Source: an uncultured Clostridia bacterium
GTDB taxonomy: Bacteria > Bacillota > Clostridia > Christensenellales > Aristaeellaceae
NCBI GenBank assembly: GCA_947166705.1
Contig: CAMVFE010000013.1
Coordinates: forward strand, 1 to 51,655
DNA: 51,655 nucleotides
Direction: 5' to 3'
Position numbers and translations under genes: made by a program. Position 1 is the stretch's first letter. Every line of letters begins with the position of its first letter. Below are positions 27,270 through 36,537 of the stretch, piece by piece. The notes beneath the pieces were generated by a model that searched no databases, was not told the origin of the DNA, and saw nothing but the letters and a program-made list of their open reading frames with translations.

Positions 27270-27767
27270 TTATCCCAGAATCTCTTCCACGGTCTTGCCG
27301 CGCATCTTGGCGACTTGCTCGGCGCTGCGCAGCTTCTTCAGGGCCTCCATCGTGGCCTTGACCATGTTAATGGGGTTGTTGCTGCCGTAGCTCTTGGTCC
27401 GGATATCCCGGATGCCGGCCATTTCGAGCACCGCGCGCGCCGCGCCGCCGGCGATGACGCCGGTTCCTTCGGGAGCGGGCATCAGCACGGACTTGGCGGT
27501 GGAGTAGTATCCGGTCATTTCATGGGGAATGGTGGTTCCGTCGATCGGCACGTTCACCAGATGCTTCTTGGCATCCTCCCCGGCTTTGCGGATGGCTTCC
27601 GGAATTTCCGCGGCCTTGCCCATACCGGCGCCTACGCGGCCATTCTCATCGCCCACGACGACCAGCGCGCTGAACCGCATGTTGCGGCCGCCCTTAACGG
27701 TCTTGGATACGCGGTTTACGGAAACCAGGCGCTCTTTGAATTCGCTCTCCTGTTCAAACCTGGGCAT
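27270..27767 (-). CDS. rpsE: 30S ribosomal protein S5
   Basis: A 165-residue small-subunit protein involved in decoding fidelity and mRNA unwinding. The N-terminal double-stranded-RNA-binding domain is seen at about 10-75 ([20 protein letters not shown], then [19 protein letters not shown]). The C-terminal domain carries [20 protein letters not shown]. It lies 18 bases after rplR. Confidence 0.98.
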   Translation of the reverse strand: MPRFEQESEFKERLVSVNRVSKTVKGGRNMRFSALVVVGDENGRVGAGMGKAAEIPEAIRKAGEDAKKHLVNVPIDGTTIPHEMTGYYSTAKSVLMPAPEGTGVIAGGAARAVLEMAGIRDIRTKSYGSNNPINMVKATMEALKKLRSAEQVAKMRGKTVEEILG

Positions 27768-27785
27768 TTGCGTAGTCCTCCTTCA

Positions 27786-28154
27786 TCAGAATTCAAGTCC
27801 GGCTTCCCGGGCGCCGTCAGCCACGGAGGCTACACGGCCGGTATAGACATACCCGCCCCGGTCGAAGACCACGTTCTTGATACCAGCCTGGACAGCGCGC
27901 TCGCCGATGAGCTTGCCAACCAGTTTCGCAGCACCCTTCTTGTCCACTTCATCCAGCTGGCCCTTCAGCGCGGCCTCCAGCGTGCTGGCGGAAACCAGCG
28001 TCACGCCCTTGGTGTCGTCGATGATCTGAGCCTGGATGTGCTTGTTGCTGCGGTATACGGACAGACGCGGCATTTCAGGGGTGCCGCTGATCTTTTTACG
28101 GACCCGCGCATGACGAATCACGCGAACTTCATTCCGGTCACGTTTCTTGAACAT
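27786..28154 (-). CDS. rplR: 50S ribosomal protein L18
   Basis: A 122-residue protein that binds 5S rRNA with L5. It opens with a basic tail ([20 protein letters not shown]), then [18 protein letters not shown] and the C-terminal [20 protein letters not shown] typical of the family. It lies 18 bases after rplF. Confidence 0.98.
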   Translation of the reverse strand: MFKKRDRNEVRVIRHARVRKKISGTPEMPRLSVYRSNKHIQAQIIDDTKGVTLVSASTLEAALKGQLDEVDKKGAAKLVGKLIGERAVQAGIKNVVFDRGGYVYTGRVASVADGAREAGLEF

Positions 28155-28172
28155 TTGCAGTCACTCCCTCTC

Positions 28173-28715
28173 TTACTTCTTGCCGGCCTTGCCTTCCTTA
28201 CGGCGGATATGCTCTTCGTGATACTTGATGCCCTTGCCCAGATAGGGTTCCGGCTTCCGGATGGCACGAATGTCCGCGGCAAGGTTGCCGACCTGCTGCT
28301 TGTTGGAGCCCTTCACCAGGATCGTGGTCTGGTTCGGAGTCTCGTAGGTGATTCCTTCAGGCGCTTCCAGCACAACGGGATGGCTGAAGCCGATGTTGAT
28401 GGTCAGCGTCTTGCCCTCGGCGCTGGCGCGGTAACCGGTACCGACCAGCTCCAGGGTCTTGGTGAATCCGTCGGTCACGCCGACGACCATGTTGTGGATC
28501 AGCGCCCTGTACAGGCCGTGCATGGCCTTGTGGGGCTTGGCATCCGAGGGGCGTTCGAGGGTCAGTACATTGCCCTCCTGCTTCACGGTGATGATCGGGT
28601 TCACCTGCTGGGTCAGCGTGCCCTTGGGGCCCTTGACTGTCACCAGGTTGTTATCGTCCACCGTAACCGTCACGCCCGCGGGGACAGTGATCGGAAGCTT
28701 TCCGATTCGAGACAT
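28173..28715 (-). CDS. rplF: 50S ribosomal protein L6
   Basis: A 180-residue two-domain protein near the sarcin-ricin loop. The start MSRIGKLPITVPAGVTVTV and the C-terminal signature region EPYLGKGIKYHEEHIRRKEG are diagnostic. It follows rpsH by 30 bases and has AGGAGG before the ATG. Confidence 0.98.
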   Translation of the reverse strand: MSRIGKLPITVPAGVTVTVDDNNLVTVKGPKGTLTQQVNPIITVKQEGNVLTLERPSDAKPHKAMHGLYRALIHNMVVGVTDGFTKTLELVGTGYRASAEGKTLTINIGFSHPVVLEAPEGITYETPNQTTILVKGSNKQQVGNLAADIRAIRKPEPYLGKGIKYHEEHIRRKEGKAGKK

Positions 28716-28745
28716 TTTGTCACACCTCCTATTGCGTGTCGGTTC

Positions 28746-29147
28746 TTACCAGATATAGGCAAGCACTTCGCCGCCCACTTCGTTCTTTCTGGCCTCTTTA
28801 TCCGTCATCAGTCCCTTGCTGGTGCTGATGATGGCAATACCCAGTCCGCCGAGGACCTTGGGCAGCTCTTCGCATTTCGCGTAGACCCGGAGACCGGGCT
28901 TGCTGATCCTCTTCAGTCCGGCAATCACAGGCTGCTGTTTGCCGTTGACATACTTCAGCGTGATCTTGATCTCACCCTGAAGTCCGTCGTCGATAAAATC
29001 CACAGCCTTCACATAGCCCTCGTTCAGCAGAATCTTCGCGATGGCCTTTTTGGTGTTGCTGGCGGGCACAGTCACGAAATCATGACGGGCCACCTGACCA
29101 TTCCGGATGCGGGTGAGCATATCGGCAATGGGATCGTTCACTACCAT
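28746..29147 (-). CDS. rpsH: 30S ribosomal protein S8
   Basis: A 133-residue 16S rRNA-binding assembly protein. It begins [19 protein letters not shown] and ends with the S8 signature [20 protein letters not shown] and EVLAYIW. AGGAGG precedes the ATG. In E. coli S8 is the translational repressor of the spc operon; here the gene is preceded by an unusual 213-base structured spacer, which could be a control site (inference). Confidence 0.98.
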   Translation of the reverse strand: MVVNDPIADMLTRIRNGQVARHDFVTVPASNTKKAIAKILLNEGYVKAVDFIDDGLQGEIKITLKYVNGKQQPVIAGLKRISKPGLRVYAKCEELPKVLGGLGIAIISTSKGLMTDKEARKNEVGGEVLAYIW

Positions 29148-29173
29148 GGTTTTGACCTCCTTGTATCATCATC

Positions 29174-29211
29174 TCGCAGGCGGTTCGGTTCTTCTTCCGC
29201 CTTTCCTGCGA
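29174..29211 (-). promoter_or_regulatory. Bulged hairpin just upstream of rpsH
   Basis: On the minus strand TCGCA and GGCGG pair with CCGCC and TGCGA, giving a ten-pair stem with a GGAAA bulge, 25 bases before the rpsH start. A bulged helix of this kind is the sort of site a ribosomal protein can bind; the ligand is unknown. Confidence 0.4.
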
Positions 29212-29313
29212 TCCGCGGGCGGTTCGTATCGGTATGTACGCCTGTCCGCGAGTTACCAAAACCCGAAACTCCGCCGGGGCGGTGCGCTGTGCGTCCCTCC
29301 CCGCTTCGTTCCC

Positions 29314-29343
29314 TTTCCCGGCCGGCAGGCCGGCCCGGGAAAA
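29314..29343 (-). other. Strong GC hairpin after rpsZ
   Basis: TTTCCCGGCCGG pairs with CCGGCCCGGGAAA with one bulged C, within the 213-base rpsZ-rpsH spacer. On the minus strand no T-run follows, so it is not a classical terminator. Confidence 0.6.
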
Positions 29344-29360
29344 CCTCTCCGGCCGGTTGC

Positions 29361-29546
29361 TTACCAGCTGGCCTTGCGTACGCCGGGGATCTGGCCCTTG
29401 TAAGCCAGTTCCCGGAAGCAGATCCTGCATACGCCGTACTTGCGCAGAACGCTGTGGGGGCGTCCGCAGATGCGGCAGCGGGTGTAGGCGCGGGTCGAGA
29501 ACTTCGGCGCTCTGGACTGCTTGAGTTTCATGCTCAGCTTAGCCAC
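29361..29546 (-). CDS. rpsZ: 30S ribosomal protein S14, type Z
   Basis: A 61-residue short S14 with a zinc ribbon (CRICG and CRICF, four cysteines), starting [20 protein letters not shown]. This zinc-containing form is typical of Firmicutes and stands 27 bases after rplE. A 213-base gap follows before rpsH, unlike the usual 15-30 bases in this operon. Confidence 0.97.
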   Translation of the reverse strand: MAKLSMKLKQSRAPKFSTRAYTRCRICGRPHSVLRKYGVCRICFRELAYKGQIPGVRKASW

Positions 29547-29573
29547 TTTTTTTCTCCTCCTTCAACCTGGTTC

Positions 29574-30119
29574 TTACGCCTGGGCAAAGGGCATGCCCAG
29601 CAGCTTCAGCAGTTCCATACATTCCTCATCGGTCTTGGCGGTGGTGACGAAGATCATTTCCATGCCGCGGATCTTCTCCACCTTGTCGTACTCGATTTCG
29701 GGGAACAGCAGCTGCTCACGAATGCCCAGCGCGTAATTGCCGCGGCCGTCGAAGGCCTTGGTGCTTACGCCCCGGAAGTCACGGACGCGGGGCAGCGCGA
29801 CGGACACGAGCTTATCCATGAACTCTTCCATCCGATCGCCGCGCAGCGTGACCTTCGCGCCGACGTTCATCCCCTCGCGGACCTTGAAGTTCGCGATGGA
29901 TTTCTTGGCCTTGGTGACCATGGGCTTCTGGCCCGCGATGGTGGTCAGCTCGTTCACCGCCATCTCCATGGCCTTGGCGTTGTCCTTGCAGTCTCCCAGG
30001 CCCATGTTGATGACGATCTTGCTGAGCTTCGGAATTTCCATCACATTCTTGTAGCCGAACTTCTGCTGCAAAGCAGGAACAGCCTCGGCCAGATATTTTT
30101 CCTTGATTCTGGTAGCCAT
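29574..30119 (-). CDS. rplE: 50S ribosomal protein L5
   Basis: A 181-residue 5S rRNA-binding protein that contacts the P-site tRNA. It opens [20 protein letters not shown] and has the L5 core [19 protein letters not shown] and [19 protein letters not shown]. The gap from rplX is 18 bases. Confidence 0.98.
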   Translation of the reverse strand: MATRIKEKYLAEAVPALQQKFGYKNVMEIPKLSKIVINMGLGDCKDNAKAMEMAVNELTTIAGQKPMVTKAKKSIANFKVREGMNVGAKVTLRGDRMEEFMDKLVSVALPRVRDFRGVSTKAFDGRGNYALGIREQLLFPEIEYDKVEKIRGMEMIFVTTAKTDEECMELLKLLGMPFAQA

Positions 30120-30137
30120 ATGGGCGCTCCTCCTTTA

Positions 30138-30473
30138 TCAGTCGATTTCCGCGCCGCACTTCTTGCATACGCGGATCATCCTGCGGCGTGCTTTTCCGTT
30201 CTCATCGGCGGTCTTGTCCACCTTGTGGGAAACGCGGGCGGCCTTGCCGCACTTCGGGCACACGAGCATCACGTTGCTGGCGTCGATGGGCATCTCCTTG
30301 TGGATGATGCCGCCGGGCTGCATCTGGTTGCGGGCCTTCTGGTGCTTGGTCACCACGTTGACGCCTTCGACGGTCACCCGGTTCAGCTTCGGGAACGCGG
30401 CGGAAATCTTCCCCTTCTTTCCCTTATCCTTGCCGGAAATGACGATGACGGTATCGTTGGATTTTACATGCAT
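30138..30473 (-). CDS. rplX: 50S ribosomal protein L24
   Basis: A 111-residue assembly initiator protein with an N-terminal KOW motif ([18 protein letters not shown]). The C-terminal part has two Cys pairs (CPKC and CKKC) forming a likely zinc ribbon, as in many Clostridia. It follows rplN by 15 bases. Confidence 0.97.
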   Translation of the reverse strand: MHVKSNDTVIVISGKDKGKKGKISAAFPKLNRVTVEGVNVVTKHQKARNQMQPGGIIHKEMPIDASNVMLVCPKCGKAARVSHKVDKTADENGKARRRMIRVCKKCGAEID

Positions 30474-30488
30474 AACCGTTCCGCCTCC

Positions 30489-30857
30489 TTACAGTACTTC
30501 GGGAGCCAGAGAGACGATCTTCATGAAATCCTTCTCACGCAGCTCGCGAGCCACGGGCCCGAAGATACGGGTTCCGCGGGGCATTTTCTGATCGTTGATG
30601 ATGACGGCGGCGTTATCGTCAAACTTGATGTAGCTGCCATCAGGGCGACGTTTGTTTTTGCGCATCCGGACGATCACGGCCTTGACGACCTCGCCCTTCT
30701 TGACTGTGCCGCCGGGGGTCGCGGTTTTCACGCTGGCAACGATGACATCACCGATGCTGCCGTCACGCCGGAAAGAACCGCCCAGGACACGGATGCACAT
30801 GATTTCCTTGGCGCCGGAATTATCGGCTACCTTAAGCCGGGTTTGCGGCTGAATCAT
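30489..30857 (-). CDS. rplN: 50S ribosomal protein L14
   Basis: A 122-residue protein at the subunit interface, starting [20 protein letters not shown] and containing [20 protein letters not shown]. In E. coli this gene opens the spc operon. Here it is separated from rpsQ by a structured 134-base spacer, exactly at the S10/spc boundary. AGGAGG precedes the ATG. Confidence 0.98.
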   Translation of the reverse strand: MIQPQTRLKVADNSGAKEIMCIRVLGGSFRRDGSIGDVIVASVKTATPGGTVKKGEVVKAVIVRMRKNKRRPDGSYIKFDDNAAVIINDQKMPRGTRIFGPVARELREKDFMKIVSLAPEVL

Positions 30858-30903
30858 TGCGGTTTTCCTCCTTATTTCTGCTTGGGGATGCTGTTCCTTC
30901 CCC

Positions 30904-30964
30904 GTTCCTTTCGGAACCGAAACCGGCAGGCATCTGTTTGCAAAGGCTCAAACAAACCGGTTTC
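30904..30964 (-). other. Structured spacer between rpsQ and rplN
   Basis: GAAACCGG (30919-30926) pairs with CCGGTTTC (30957-30964), enclosing an inner TGTTTG/CAAACA helix. A second small hairpin GTTCC-TTTC-GGAAC (30904-30917) lies nearer rplN. I see no TATAAT-like promoter in this gap and no T-run, so a folded-RNA control element or processing site is more likely than an operon break. Confidence 0.5.
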
Positions 30965-30991
30965 GCGGGAAATCCCATCCCTCGTGTCCGC

Positions 30992-31249
30992 TTACTTCGC
31001 CTTCTCGATGATCTCGACCAGGCGCCAGCGTTTATCCTTGCTCAGCGGGCGGGTTTCCATCACGCGGATGGTATCGCCGATGCCGCATTCGTTATTTTCG
31101 TCATGAACCTTCAGCTTGCTGGTCCGGTTCATAATTTTGCCATACAGCGGATGACGGACGCGGGTCTTGATCTGAATGACGCAGGTCTTATCCATCTTGT
31201 CACTGATCACAACGCCGATCCTGGTCTTGCGCAGTCCTCTTTCTTCCAT
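30992..31249 (-). CDS. rpsQ: 30S ribosomal protein S17
   Basis: An 85-residue OB-fold primary 16S rRNA binder, starting [20 protein letters not shown] and ending with [20 protein letters not shown]. It is the last gene of the classical S10 block; a 134-base structured spacer follows. Confidence 0.98.
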   Translation of the reverse strand: MEERGLRKTRIGVVISDKMDKTCVIQIKTRVRHPLYGKIMNRTSKLKVHDENNECGIGDTIRVMETRPLSKDKRWRLVEIIEKAK

Positions 31250-31272
31250 TTTCCAGCTGCCTCCTTTCTAAA

Positions 31273-31464
31273 TCAGGCCTGTTCCTTCTGGCGAAGGATG
31301 GTCTTGCACCGTGCTATATCGCGCTTGGTTTCGCTGATCTGCATGGTGTTCTGCAGCTGGCCTGTAGCAAGCTGGAAGCGAAGGCTGAACAGCTGGCTCT
31401 TCAGCTCCTTGACCTTTTCCTCCAGCTGCTCCTTGGTCATTGCAGTCATTTCGTTTGCCTTCAT
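31273..31464 (-). CDS. rpmC: 50S ribosomal protein L29
   Basis: A 63-residue two-helix protein near the exit tunnel. The start [17 protein letters not shown] is preferred over internal Met codons because L29 commonly begins MKANE and because the ATG overlaps the rplP stop (ATGA). The core [20 protein letters not shown] is diagnostic. Confidence 0.96.
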   Translation of the reverse strand: MKANEMTAMTKEQLEEKVKELKSQLFSLRFQLATGQLQNTMQISETKRDIARCKTILRQKEQA

Positions 31465-31904
31465 GCTTCTTCACCACCCGCTTCAGTCTTGGCCTCGGGG
31501 GCCTTCATGATAAACTTGGTCTTCAGGGGAAGCTTGTGAGCTGCCAGGCGGAGCGCCTCGCGGGCGGTCTCTTCCGGCACGCCCTTGACCTCGAACAGCA
31601 CGCGGCCGGGCTTCACAACAGCAACCCAGTACTCCGGAGCGCCCTTACCGGAACCCATGCGGGTTTCAGCAGGCTTCGCGGTGACAGGCTTGTCGGGGAA
31701 AATCTTGATCCACACCTGGCCGCCGCGCCTGGTGTAACGGGTCAGAGCGATACGGGCGGCTTCGATCTGCTGGCTGGTAATCCAGCAGGGTTCCGTCGCC
31801 TGAAGGCCGTAATCTCCGTATGCCAGGAAATTACCGCGCTGGGCCTTGCCCTTCATGCGTCCGCGGAAAACCTTGCGGCGCTTTACTCTTTTCGGCATCA
31901 GCAT
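31461..31904 (-). CDS. rplP: 50S ribosomal protein L16
   Basis: A 147-residue protein near the peptidyl-transferase and A-site region. It opens [20 protein letters not shown] and carries [20 protein letters not shown] with [20 protein letters not shown]. The C-terminus is a short acidic extension (KTEAGGEEA). It starts 3 bases after rpsC. Confidence 0.98.
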   Translation of the reverse strand: MLMPKRVKRRKVFRGRMKGKAQRGNFLAYGDYGLQATEPCWITSQQIEAARIALTRYTRRGGQVWIKIFPDKPVTAKPAETRMGSGKGAPEYWVAVVKPGRVLFEVKGVPEETAREALRLAAHKLPLKTKFIMKAPEAKTEAGGEEA

Positions 31905-31907
31905 TGG

Positions 31908-32576
31908 TTACTTTCCCTCCTTCACGATGGGAGCCTTCTTGGACTTGGGAAGGATCTGTCCCTTGTAGATCCAGACCTTCACGCCCAGGCGGCCGTAGGT
32001 GGTCTTTGCTTCGGCGAATCCGTAGTCAATGTTCGCGCGCAGCGTCTGCAGCGGGGTGGAACCCTCGTGATACCGCTCCGTCCGGGCGATATCGGCGCCG
32101 CCGAGCCGTCCGCCGACGGCCGTCTTGATTCCCTTGACGCCGGGAATCTTCATGGCGCGCTGCTGGCTCTGCTTCATGGCCCTGCGGAAGCTGATGCGCT
32201 TCTCGAGCTGCTGGGCGATGTTCTCGGCGACCAGCTGGGCGTCCGCGTCGGGCTGCTTGATCTCCATCACGTTGATGTGGGCGGGATGGCCCAGGAAATC
32301 GTGGATGGTCTTCTTCAGCTCTTCGATGCCGGCGCCGCCGCGGCCAATGATCATGCCGGGCTTCGCGGTGAAGATGTTCACGGTCATGGTCTGCGCGGTC
32401 CGCTCGATATCGATGTGAGAAATACCGGTAGCAAAGTACTTGTCCTTCAGCATCTTGCGGAGCTTGTAATCCTCTACCAGGTTATCGGCAAAATTCTTTT
32501 TCCCGGCGTACCAGCGGGTGCTCCAGTCGTAGATTACACCGACGCGCGCGCCATGGGGATTAACCTTGTGACCCAT
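31908..32576 (-). CDS. rpsC: 30S ribosomal protein S3
   Basis: A 222-residue protein at the mRNA entry. The KH domain with its GxxG-like loop is [20 protein letters not shown], and the C-terminal domain has [20 protein letters not shown]. It starts [20 protein letters not shown], with Ala-Arg-Val where most have Gly-Leu-Arg. It lies 18 bases after rplV. Confidence 0.98.
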   Translation of the reverse strand: MGHKVNPHGARVGVIYDWSTRWYAGKKNFADNLVEDYKLRKMLKDKYFATGISHIDIERTAQTMTVNIFTAKPGMIIGRGGAGIEELKKTIHDFLGHPAHINVMEIKQPDADAQLVAENIAQQLEKRISFRRAMKQSQQRAMKIPGVKGIKTAVGGRLGGADIARTERYHEGSTPLQTLRANIDYGFAEAKTTYGRLGVKVWIYKGQILPKSKKAPIVKEGK

Positions 32577-32594
32577 GTTGAATCCTCCTTCACC

Positions 32595-32978
32595 TTACTT
32601 CTGGTCAAGCACCACGCTGATATGGCTGGTGCGCTTGAGCATGGGAGATGCGCTGCCGCGGCTGCGGGCCACGTACCGCTTCAGGGTGGGGCCGGGATTG
32701 GCATACACCTCCGCGACATAAAGGTTCTGACGGTTCAACTCCTGGTTGTTCACCGCGTTGGCGATCGCGCTGTTCAGCAGCTTCGCGACAACGGGGCTCG
32801 CAGCCTTGGGGGTATACTGCAGAATGGCCAGAGCTTCATCCACATCCTTACCGCGGATCAGATCGATCACGATCTTAACCTTGCGGGGAGAGATGCGAAC
32901 GTACCTGGCATGAGCCTGCGGCCGCTTGTCGGCGTTCGCCCTGCGGGCTGCCGCTTTTTCCTTGGAACGGGTAGCCAT
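32595..32978 (-). CDS. rplV: 50S ribosomal protein L22
   Basis: A 127-residue exit-tunnel protein. The conserved part starts at [20 protein letters not shown] near residue 23. The preceding basic stretch ([20 protein letters not shown]) is longer than in most bacteria, where L22 is about 110 residues. The tunnel loop region ([20 protein letters not shown]) is complete. It lies 19 bases after rpsS. Confidence 0.97.
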   Translation of the reverse strand: MATRSKEKAAARRANADKRPQAHARYVRISPRKVKIVIDLIRGKDVDEALAILQYTPKAASPVVAKLLNSAIANAVNNQELNRQNLYVAEVYANPGPTLKRYVARSRGSASPMLKRTSHISVVLDQK

Positions 32979-32997
32979 CGACTTTCAACTCCTCTCC

Positions 32998-33276
32998 TTA
33001 TTTGCGATTGCTGTTCTTGTCGCCCGCGTGCCCGCGGAAAGTGCGGGTGGGAGCGAACTCGCCCAGCTTGTGGCCGACCATGTCCTCGGTCACGTAGACC
33101 GGCACATGCTTGCGTCCGTCATGGACGGCGATGGTGTGGCCGACGAAATCCGGGAAGATGGTGCTGGAACGGCTCCAGGTCTTCACGACGCTCTTCTTGC
33201 CGGAATTGTTCATTTCCGTAATGCGCTTCATCAGCGCGCCCTCTACATAGGGGCCCTTTTTAATGGAACGACTCAT
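32998..33276 (-). CDS. rpsS: 30S ribosomal protein S19
   Basis: A 92-residue 30S head protein, starting [20 protein letters not shown] with the family core [20 protein letters not shown]. The length and the ending [11 protein letters not shown] are normal. It follows rplB by 24 bases. Confidence 0.98.
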   Translation of the reverse strand: MSRSIKKGPYVEGALMKRITEMNNSGKKSVVKTWSRSSTIFPDFVGHTIAVHDGRKHVPVYVTEDMVGHKLGEFAPTRTFRGHAGDKNSNRK

Positions 33277-33300
33277 TTCCTCTCAGTAGCCTCCTTCCGA

Positions 33301-34134
33301 TTACTTGTTGCCGGCGCGCTTGACGATCATCTTGTTGGAATACTTCTTGTGCTTACGCGTCTTGTAACCCAGCGCGGGCTTGCCCCACGGAGTCACAGGA
33401 GCGGGCATGCCGACAGGGCTCTTGCCCTCGCCGCCGCCGTGCGGATGGTCATTGGGGTTCATGACGACGCCGCGGACGGTGGGACGGACGCCCATGTGGC
33501 GGACGCGGCCGGCCTTGCCCAGGCGGACGTTCTCATGATCCGTGTTGCCGACGGTGCCGATGGTGGCCTTGGCGTTCAGCGGCAGCTTCCGCATCTCGCC
33601 GCTGGGCAGGCGGACCTGCGCGTAACCGTTCTCCTTCGCCATCAGCTGGGCGCTCATGCCGGCGCTGCGAACCAGCTGTCCGCCGCGGCCGGGCTTGATC
33701 TCCAGGTTGTGGATCAGGGTACCGACGGGGATGTTGCTGATGGGCAGCGCGTTGCCGGGCTTGATGTCCGCGTTGTCGCTGGAGATCACGGTATCCCCGA
33801 CCTTCAGGCCCAGAGGCGCCAGGATGTAACGCTTCTCGCCGTCGGCGTAGAACAGCAGGGCGATGAAGGCGCTGCGGTTCGGGTCATACTCAATCGCGCT
33901 GACTTTGGCGGGGATATCCGTCTTGTCCCGCTTGAAGTCAATGATGCGGTACTTGACTTTGTTGCCGCCGCCCTGGTGGCGGACGGTGATCTTGCCCTGG
34001 TTGTTGCGGCCGGCGTTCTTCTTGAGATACTCGGTGAGGCTCTTTTCGGGCGTCTTCTTGGTAATCTCCTCATAGGTCAGAACCGACATAAACCGCCGGG
34101 CGGGCGAAGTCGGCTTGTAAACTCGAATAGCCAT
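33301..34134 (-). CDS. rplB: 50S ribosomal protein L2
   Basis: A 277-residue protein needed for subunit joining and peptidyl transfer. The C-terminal signature [20 protein letters not shown] contains the conserved histidine loop. It opens [20 protein letters not shown]. It follows rplW by 21 bases. Confidence 0.98.
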   Translation of the reverse strand: MAIRVYKPTSPARRFMSVLTYEEITKKTPEKSLTEYLKKNAGRNNQGKITVRHQGGGNKVKYRIIDFKRDKTDIPAKVSAIEYDPNRSAFIALLFYADGEKRYILAPLGLKVGDTVISSDNADIKPGNALPISNIPVGTLIHNLEIKPGRGGQLVRSAGMSAQLMAKENGYAQVRLPSGEMRKLPLNAKATIGTVGNTDHENVRLGKAGRVRHMGVRPTVRGVVMNPNDHPHGGGEGKSPVGMPAPVTPWGKPALGYKTRKHKKYSNKMIVKRAGNK

Positions 34135-34155
34135 GTTTTCGTCTCCTCCCTGCTG

Positions 34156-34461
34156 TTACTGGGCCATGCCTTCGAAGAACTTGATGGGCTTGGAGTCCTT
34201 CTTCAGCGTGACATAAGCCTTTTTGGTCTCGGGCGTTCTGCCCTGGGTGCGGCCCTGGCGCTTGATCTTGCCGATGGTCCGCAGCGTGTTAACCTTGTCC
34301 ACCTTCACGCCGTCGTCCGCGAAAACGGTCTCGATGGCCGCCTTGATCTCGGCTTTGTTCGCGTGAATGTCCACCTCAAAGACGTACCGCTTGTCCTCAA
34401 TACCTTCGTAGGCTTTCTCGGTAAGGACGGGACGCTTGATGATATCGTAGGGATTCTTCAT
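34156..34461 (-). CDS. rplW: 50S ribosomal protein L23
   Basis: A 101-residue protein at the tunnel exit, the docking site for trigger factor and SRP. It starts MKNPYDIIKRPVLTEKAYEG and contains KVNTLRTIGKIKRQGRTQGR. Its ATG overlaps the rplD stop by one base (TAATG). Confidence 0.98.
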   Translation of the reverse strand: MKNPYDIIKRPVLTEKAYEGIEDKRYVFEVDIHANKAEIKAAIETVFADDGVKVDKVNTLRTIGKIKRQGRTQGRTPETKKAYVTLKKDSKPIKFFEGMAQ

Positions 34462-35084
34462 TATGCGTACACCTCCTCGACGCCTTCCTTGGCGGCTTTG
34501 GTCAGGATGATCTTACCCGCGTTCAGGATCTCGTACACATTCAGGGTATTGACGTAGGTGGTGCAGGCTTCAGCCAGGTTCGCCGTGGCGCGGACGACGT
34601 TCTCGTCCCGCTCGGGCAGCACCACGAGGGCCTTGCTTCCGGCGTTCAGCTTCTTCAGCGCTTCGGCCATCAGCTTGGTCTTGCCTTCCTTCAGGCTCAG
34701 GGCGTCGACGACGATAATCTCGCCGGCGTTGAACTTCGCGGTCAGCGCGCTGCGGAACGCCAGGCGGCGGACCTTCTTGTTCACCGCGATCGTATAATCG
34801 CGGGGCTTGGGCGCGAACACCACGCCGCCATGCTTGAACTGAGGCGCGCGGTTGCCATGGTGCCGGGCGTTGCCGGTGCCCTTCTGGCGGTAAATCTTCC
34901 GGCCGCCCCCGCGGACCTCTCCGCGGGTCAGGGCGCTCTGGGTGCCCTGGCGCTGGGCTGCCAGGTAGGAGCGGACGACCAGGTGCATCGCGGCTTCATT
35001 GACGGGAGCGGCAAAAATCGCGTCGCTCATCTCCACTTCGCCGATGGTCGCTCCTTCCATATTATAAAGAGCAGTCTTAGCCAT
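34461..35084 (-). CDS. rplD: 50S ribosomal protein L4
   Basis: A 207-residue protein lining the exit tunnel. The long basic loop (about 48-100, including GGGRKIYRQKGTGNARHHGN) is complete. In gammaproteobacteria L4 represses its own operon; I have no evidence for that here. It lies 22 bases after rplC and overlaps rplW. Confidence 0.98.
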   Translation of the reverse strand: MAKTALYNMEGATIGEVEMSDAIFAAPVNEAAMHLVVRSYLAAQRQGTQSALTRGEVRGGGRKIYRQKGTGNARHHGNRAPQFKHGGVVFAPKPRDYTIAVNKKVRRLAFRSALTAKFNAGEIIVVDALSLKEGKTKLMAEALKKLNAGSKALVVLPERDENVVRATANLAEACTTYVNTLNVYEILNAGKIILTKAAKEGVEEVYA

Positions 35085-35106
35085 TGTTCTTCTCCTTCCC
35101 TTCGCC

Positions 35107-35748
35107 TTACGCCTTCACGGTATCGCGGATCAGCAGCAGGCCTTCGTTGGGTCCGGGCACCGCGCCCTTGACCAGCAGCAGGTTGCGCTCCGCGTCCACC
35201 TGGACGACTTCCAGATTCTGCACCGTCACCCGGTCCACACCGTACTGGCCGGCCATGTGCTTGTTCTTGAACACGCGGCTCGGATCGGAGTTGGCGCTCA
35301 GGGAACCTACGCCGCGGTGATACTTGGAGCCGTGCGCCATAGGTCCGGTATGCTGGTTCCAGCGCTGGATGGCACCGGTGTAGCCGTGGCCCTTGCTGGT
35401 GCCGGTAATGTCGATCTTGTCGCCGCTGGCGAACTGATCGGCCTTCAGCACGTCGCCCACTTTGTAGCCGCTGCAGTCGTCGAACCGGAATTCCCGCAGA
35501 TGGCGCTTGGCGTCAACGCCGGCCTTCTTGAAGTGGCCGAGTTCCGGCTTGGTCAGCAGCTTCTTCGCCCGGTTTTCGGTCAGATCGCCGAAACCGACCT
35601 GGACGGCGTCGTAGCCGTCGCTTTCCTTATTCTTGGTCTGCACCACGGTGCAGGGGCCCGCTTCGATGACGGTGACCGGAATCAGGCGCCCGTCCTCCGC
35701 GAAGACCTGGGTCATCCCGATCTTCTTGCCCACGATCGCTTTCTTCAT
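35107..35748 (-). CDS. rplC: 50S ribosomal protein L3
   Basis: A 213-residue early-assembly protein, starting [20 protein letters not shown]. The extended loop near the peptidyl-transferase centre is present ([20 protein letters not shown]). It follows rpsJ by 16 bases. The length is typical. Confidence 0.98.
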   Translation of the reverse strand: MKKAIVGKKIGMTQVFAEDGRLIPVTVIEAGPCTVVQTKNKESDGYDAVQVGFGDLTENRAKKLLTKPELGHFKKAGVDAKRHLREFRFDDCSGYKVGDVLKADQFASGDKIDITGTSKGHGYTGAIQRWNQHTGPMAHGSKYHRGVGSLSANSDPSRVFKNKHMAGQYGVDRVTVQNLEVVQVDAERNLLLVKGAVPGPNEGLLLIRDTVKA

Positions 35749-35764
35749 CTTTCCAACCTCCCGC

Positions 35765-36073
35765 TTACAGCTTCATTTCGATTTCGACACCAGCAGGAAG
35801 ATCCAGCTTCATCATGGCGTCCACCGTTTTGGCATTCGGGTTAATGATGTCGATCAGGCGCTTGTGAGTCCGCCGCTCGAACTGTTCCCGGCTGTCCTTG
35901 TACTTGTGCACGGCGCGCAGGATGGTCACGACCTCGCGCTCAGTGGGCAGCGGGATGGGTCCGGAGACACGGGCGCCGGTGCGCTTGGCGGTCTCCACGA
36001 TCCGCTCGGCGCTCTGATCGATCAGTTTGTGCTCGTAGCTCTTCAGCTTGATCCGAATTTTCTGGTTGGCCAT
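35765..36073 (-). CDS. rpsJ: 30S ribosomal protein S10
   Basis: A 102-residue protein of the 30S head, also the NusB/NusE partner in antitermination. It starts [20 protein letters not shown] and contains [20 protein letters not shown]. It is the first gene of the superoperon, with GAGGAGG upstream and a leader of about 170 bases from the promoter at 36250-36278. Confidence 0.98.
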   Translation of the reverse strand: MANQKIRIKLKSYEHKLIDQSAERIVETAKRTGARVSGPIPLPTEREVVTILRAVHKYKDSREQFERRTHKRLIDIINPNAKTVDAMMKLDLPAGVEIEMKL

Positions 36074-36243
36074 TACCTTTTAACCTCCTCGATTTCGTTC
36101 TCGTTTTCGCCGCGTTTGGGAGGCGCTCGCAGGTGCGCTTCCGGGTTCGGCTTTCGAGTCCGTCGCCCGATTGACGGGCTGGTCCGTGATAATTACCCGC
36201 CTGGCCTGGCGGCAACTTACCACTTCATCCCTGTACAGACAAC
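36074..36243 (-). promoter_or_regulatory. 5' leader of the S10-spc operon
   Basis: About 170 transcribed bases precede rpsJ with no gene. Several short GC helices can form (for example GCCGCC with GGCGG, and CCCG with CGGG around TCAAT). I do not recognise a known ribosomal-protein leader motif, so any control function is unproven. Confidence 0.4.
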
Positions 36244-36249
36244 AGTCGC

Positions 36250-36278
36250 ATTATACATGAGTCGGGCATCCAAATCAA
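36250..36278 (-). promoter_or_regulatory. Promoter of the S10-spc operon
   Basis: On the minus strand TTGATT (36278-36273) and a perfect TATAAT (36255-36250) are separated by exactly 17 bases. Just upstream, three A-tracts (starting near 36293, 36303 and 36314) recur at about one helical turn, an UP-element-like arrangement suited to a very strong promoter. Confidence 0.8.
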
Positions 36279-36439
36279 GGGGGAAAAGGGCGTTTTTTGA
36301 AATTTTTTTCCTCTTTTTTGCGGCCGCCCGGCCGCCGGAATCACGGTTTCATGCGAGCTCTGTCTTTTCGCCATGTACACCGATCCGTGTGTATCCATCC
36401 ATTCCCCGCTTTGACGCTCCGTTCCCCGTTTCCACTCCG
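36279..36439. other. Gene-free spacer between ABC-F gene and S10 promoter
   Basis: Besides the A-tracts near the S10 promoter, this stretch has a GC hairpin GCGGCCG/CGGCCGC near 36320-36336 and two related words CGTGTGTATCCAT and CACGTGTATCCAT (the second near 36513). I see no gene or RNA gene in it. Confidence 0.4.
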
Positions 36440-36486
36440 CAAAAAGAAAAGGAATCCCTGAAAACCCGTGTTGTTTCAGGGATTCC
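36440..36486 (-). terminator. Terminator after the ABC-F gene
   Basis: GGAATCCCTGAAA (36451-36463) pairs perfectly with TTTCAGGGATTCC (36474-36486). On the minus strand TTTTCTTTTT follows. It lies about 50 bases after the ABC-F stop and closes the parA-led operon. Confidence 0.88.
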
Positions 36487-36537
36487 CGTTCCCGCATATT
36501 GTACACGCACTCACGTGTATCCATACCTATATCCGCT

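Noticed and set aside
36279..36537. Small RNA gene upstream of the S10 promoter
   Set aside because: The only strong structure is the ABC-F terminator; the rest shows A-tracts and a short GC hairpin with no promoter of its own.
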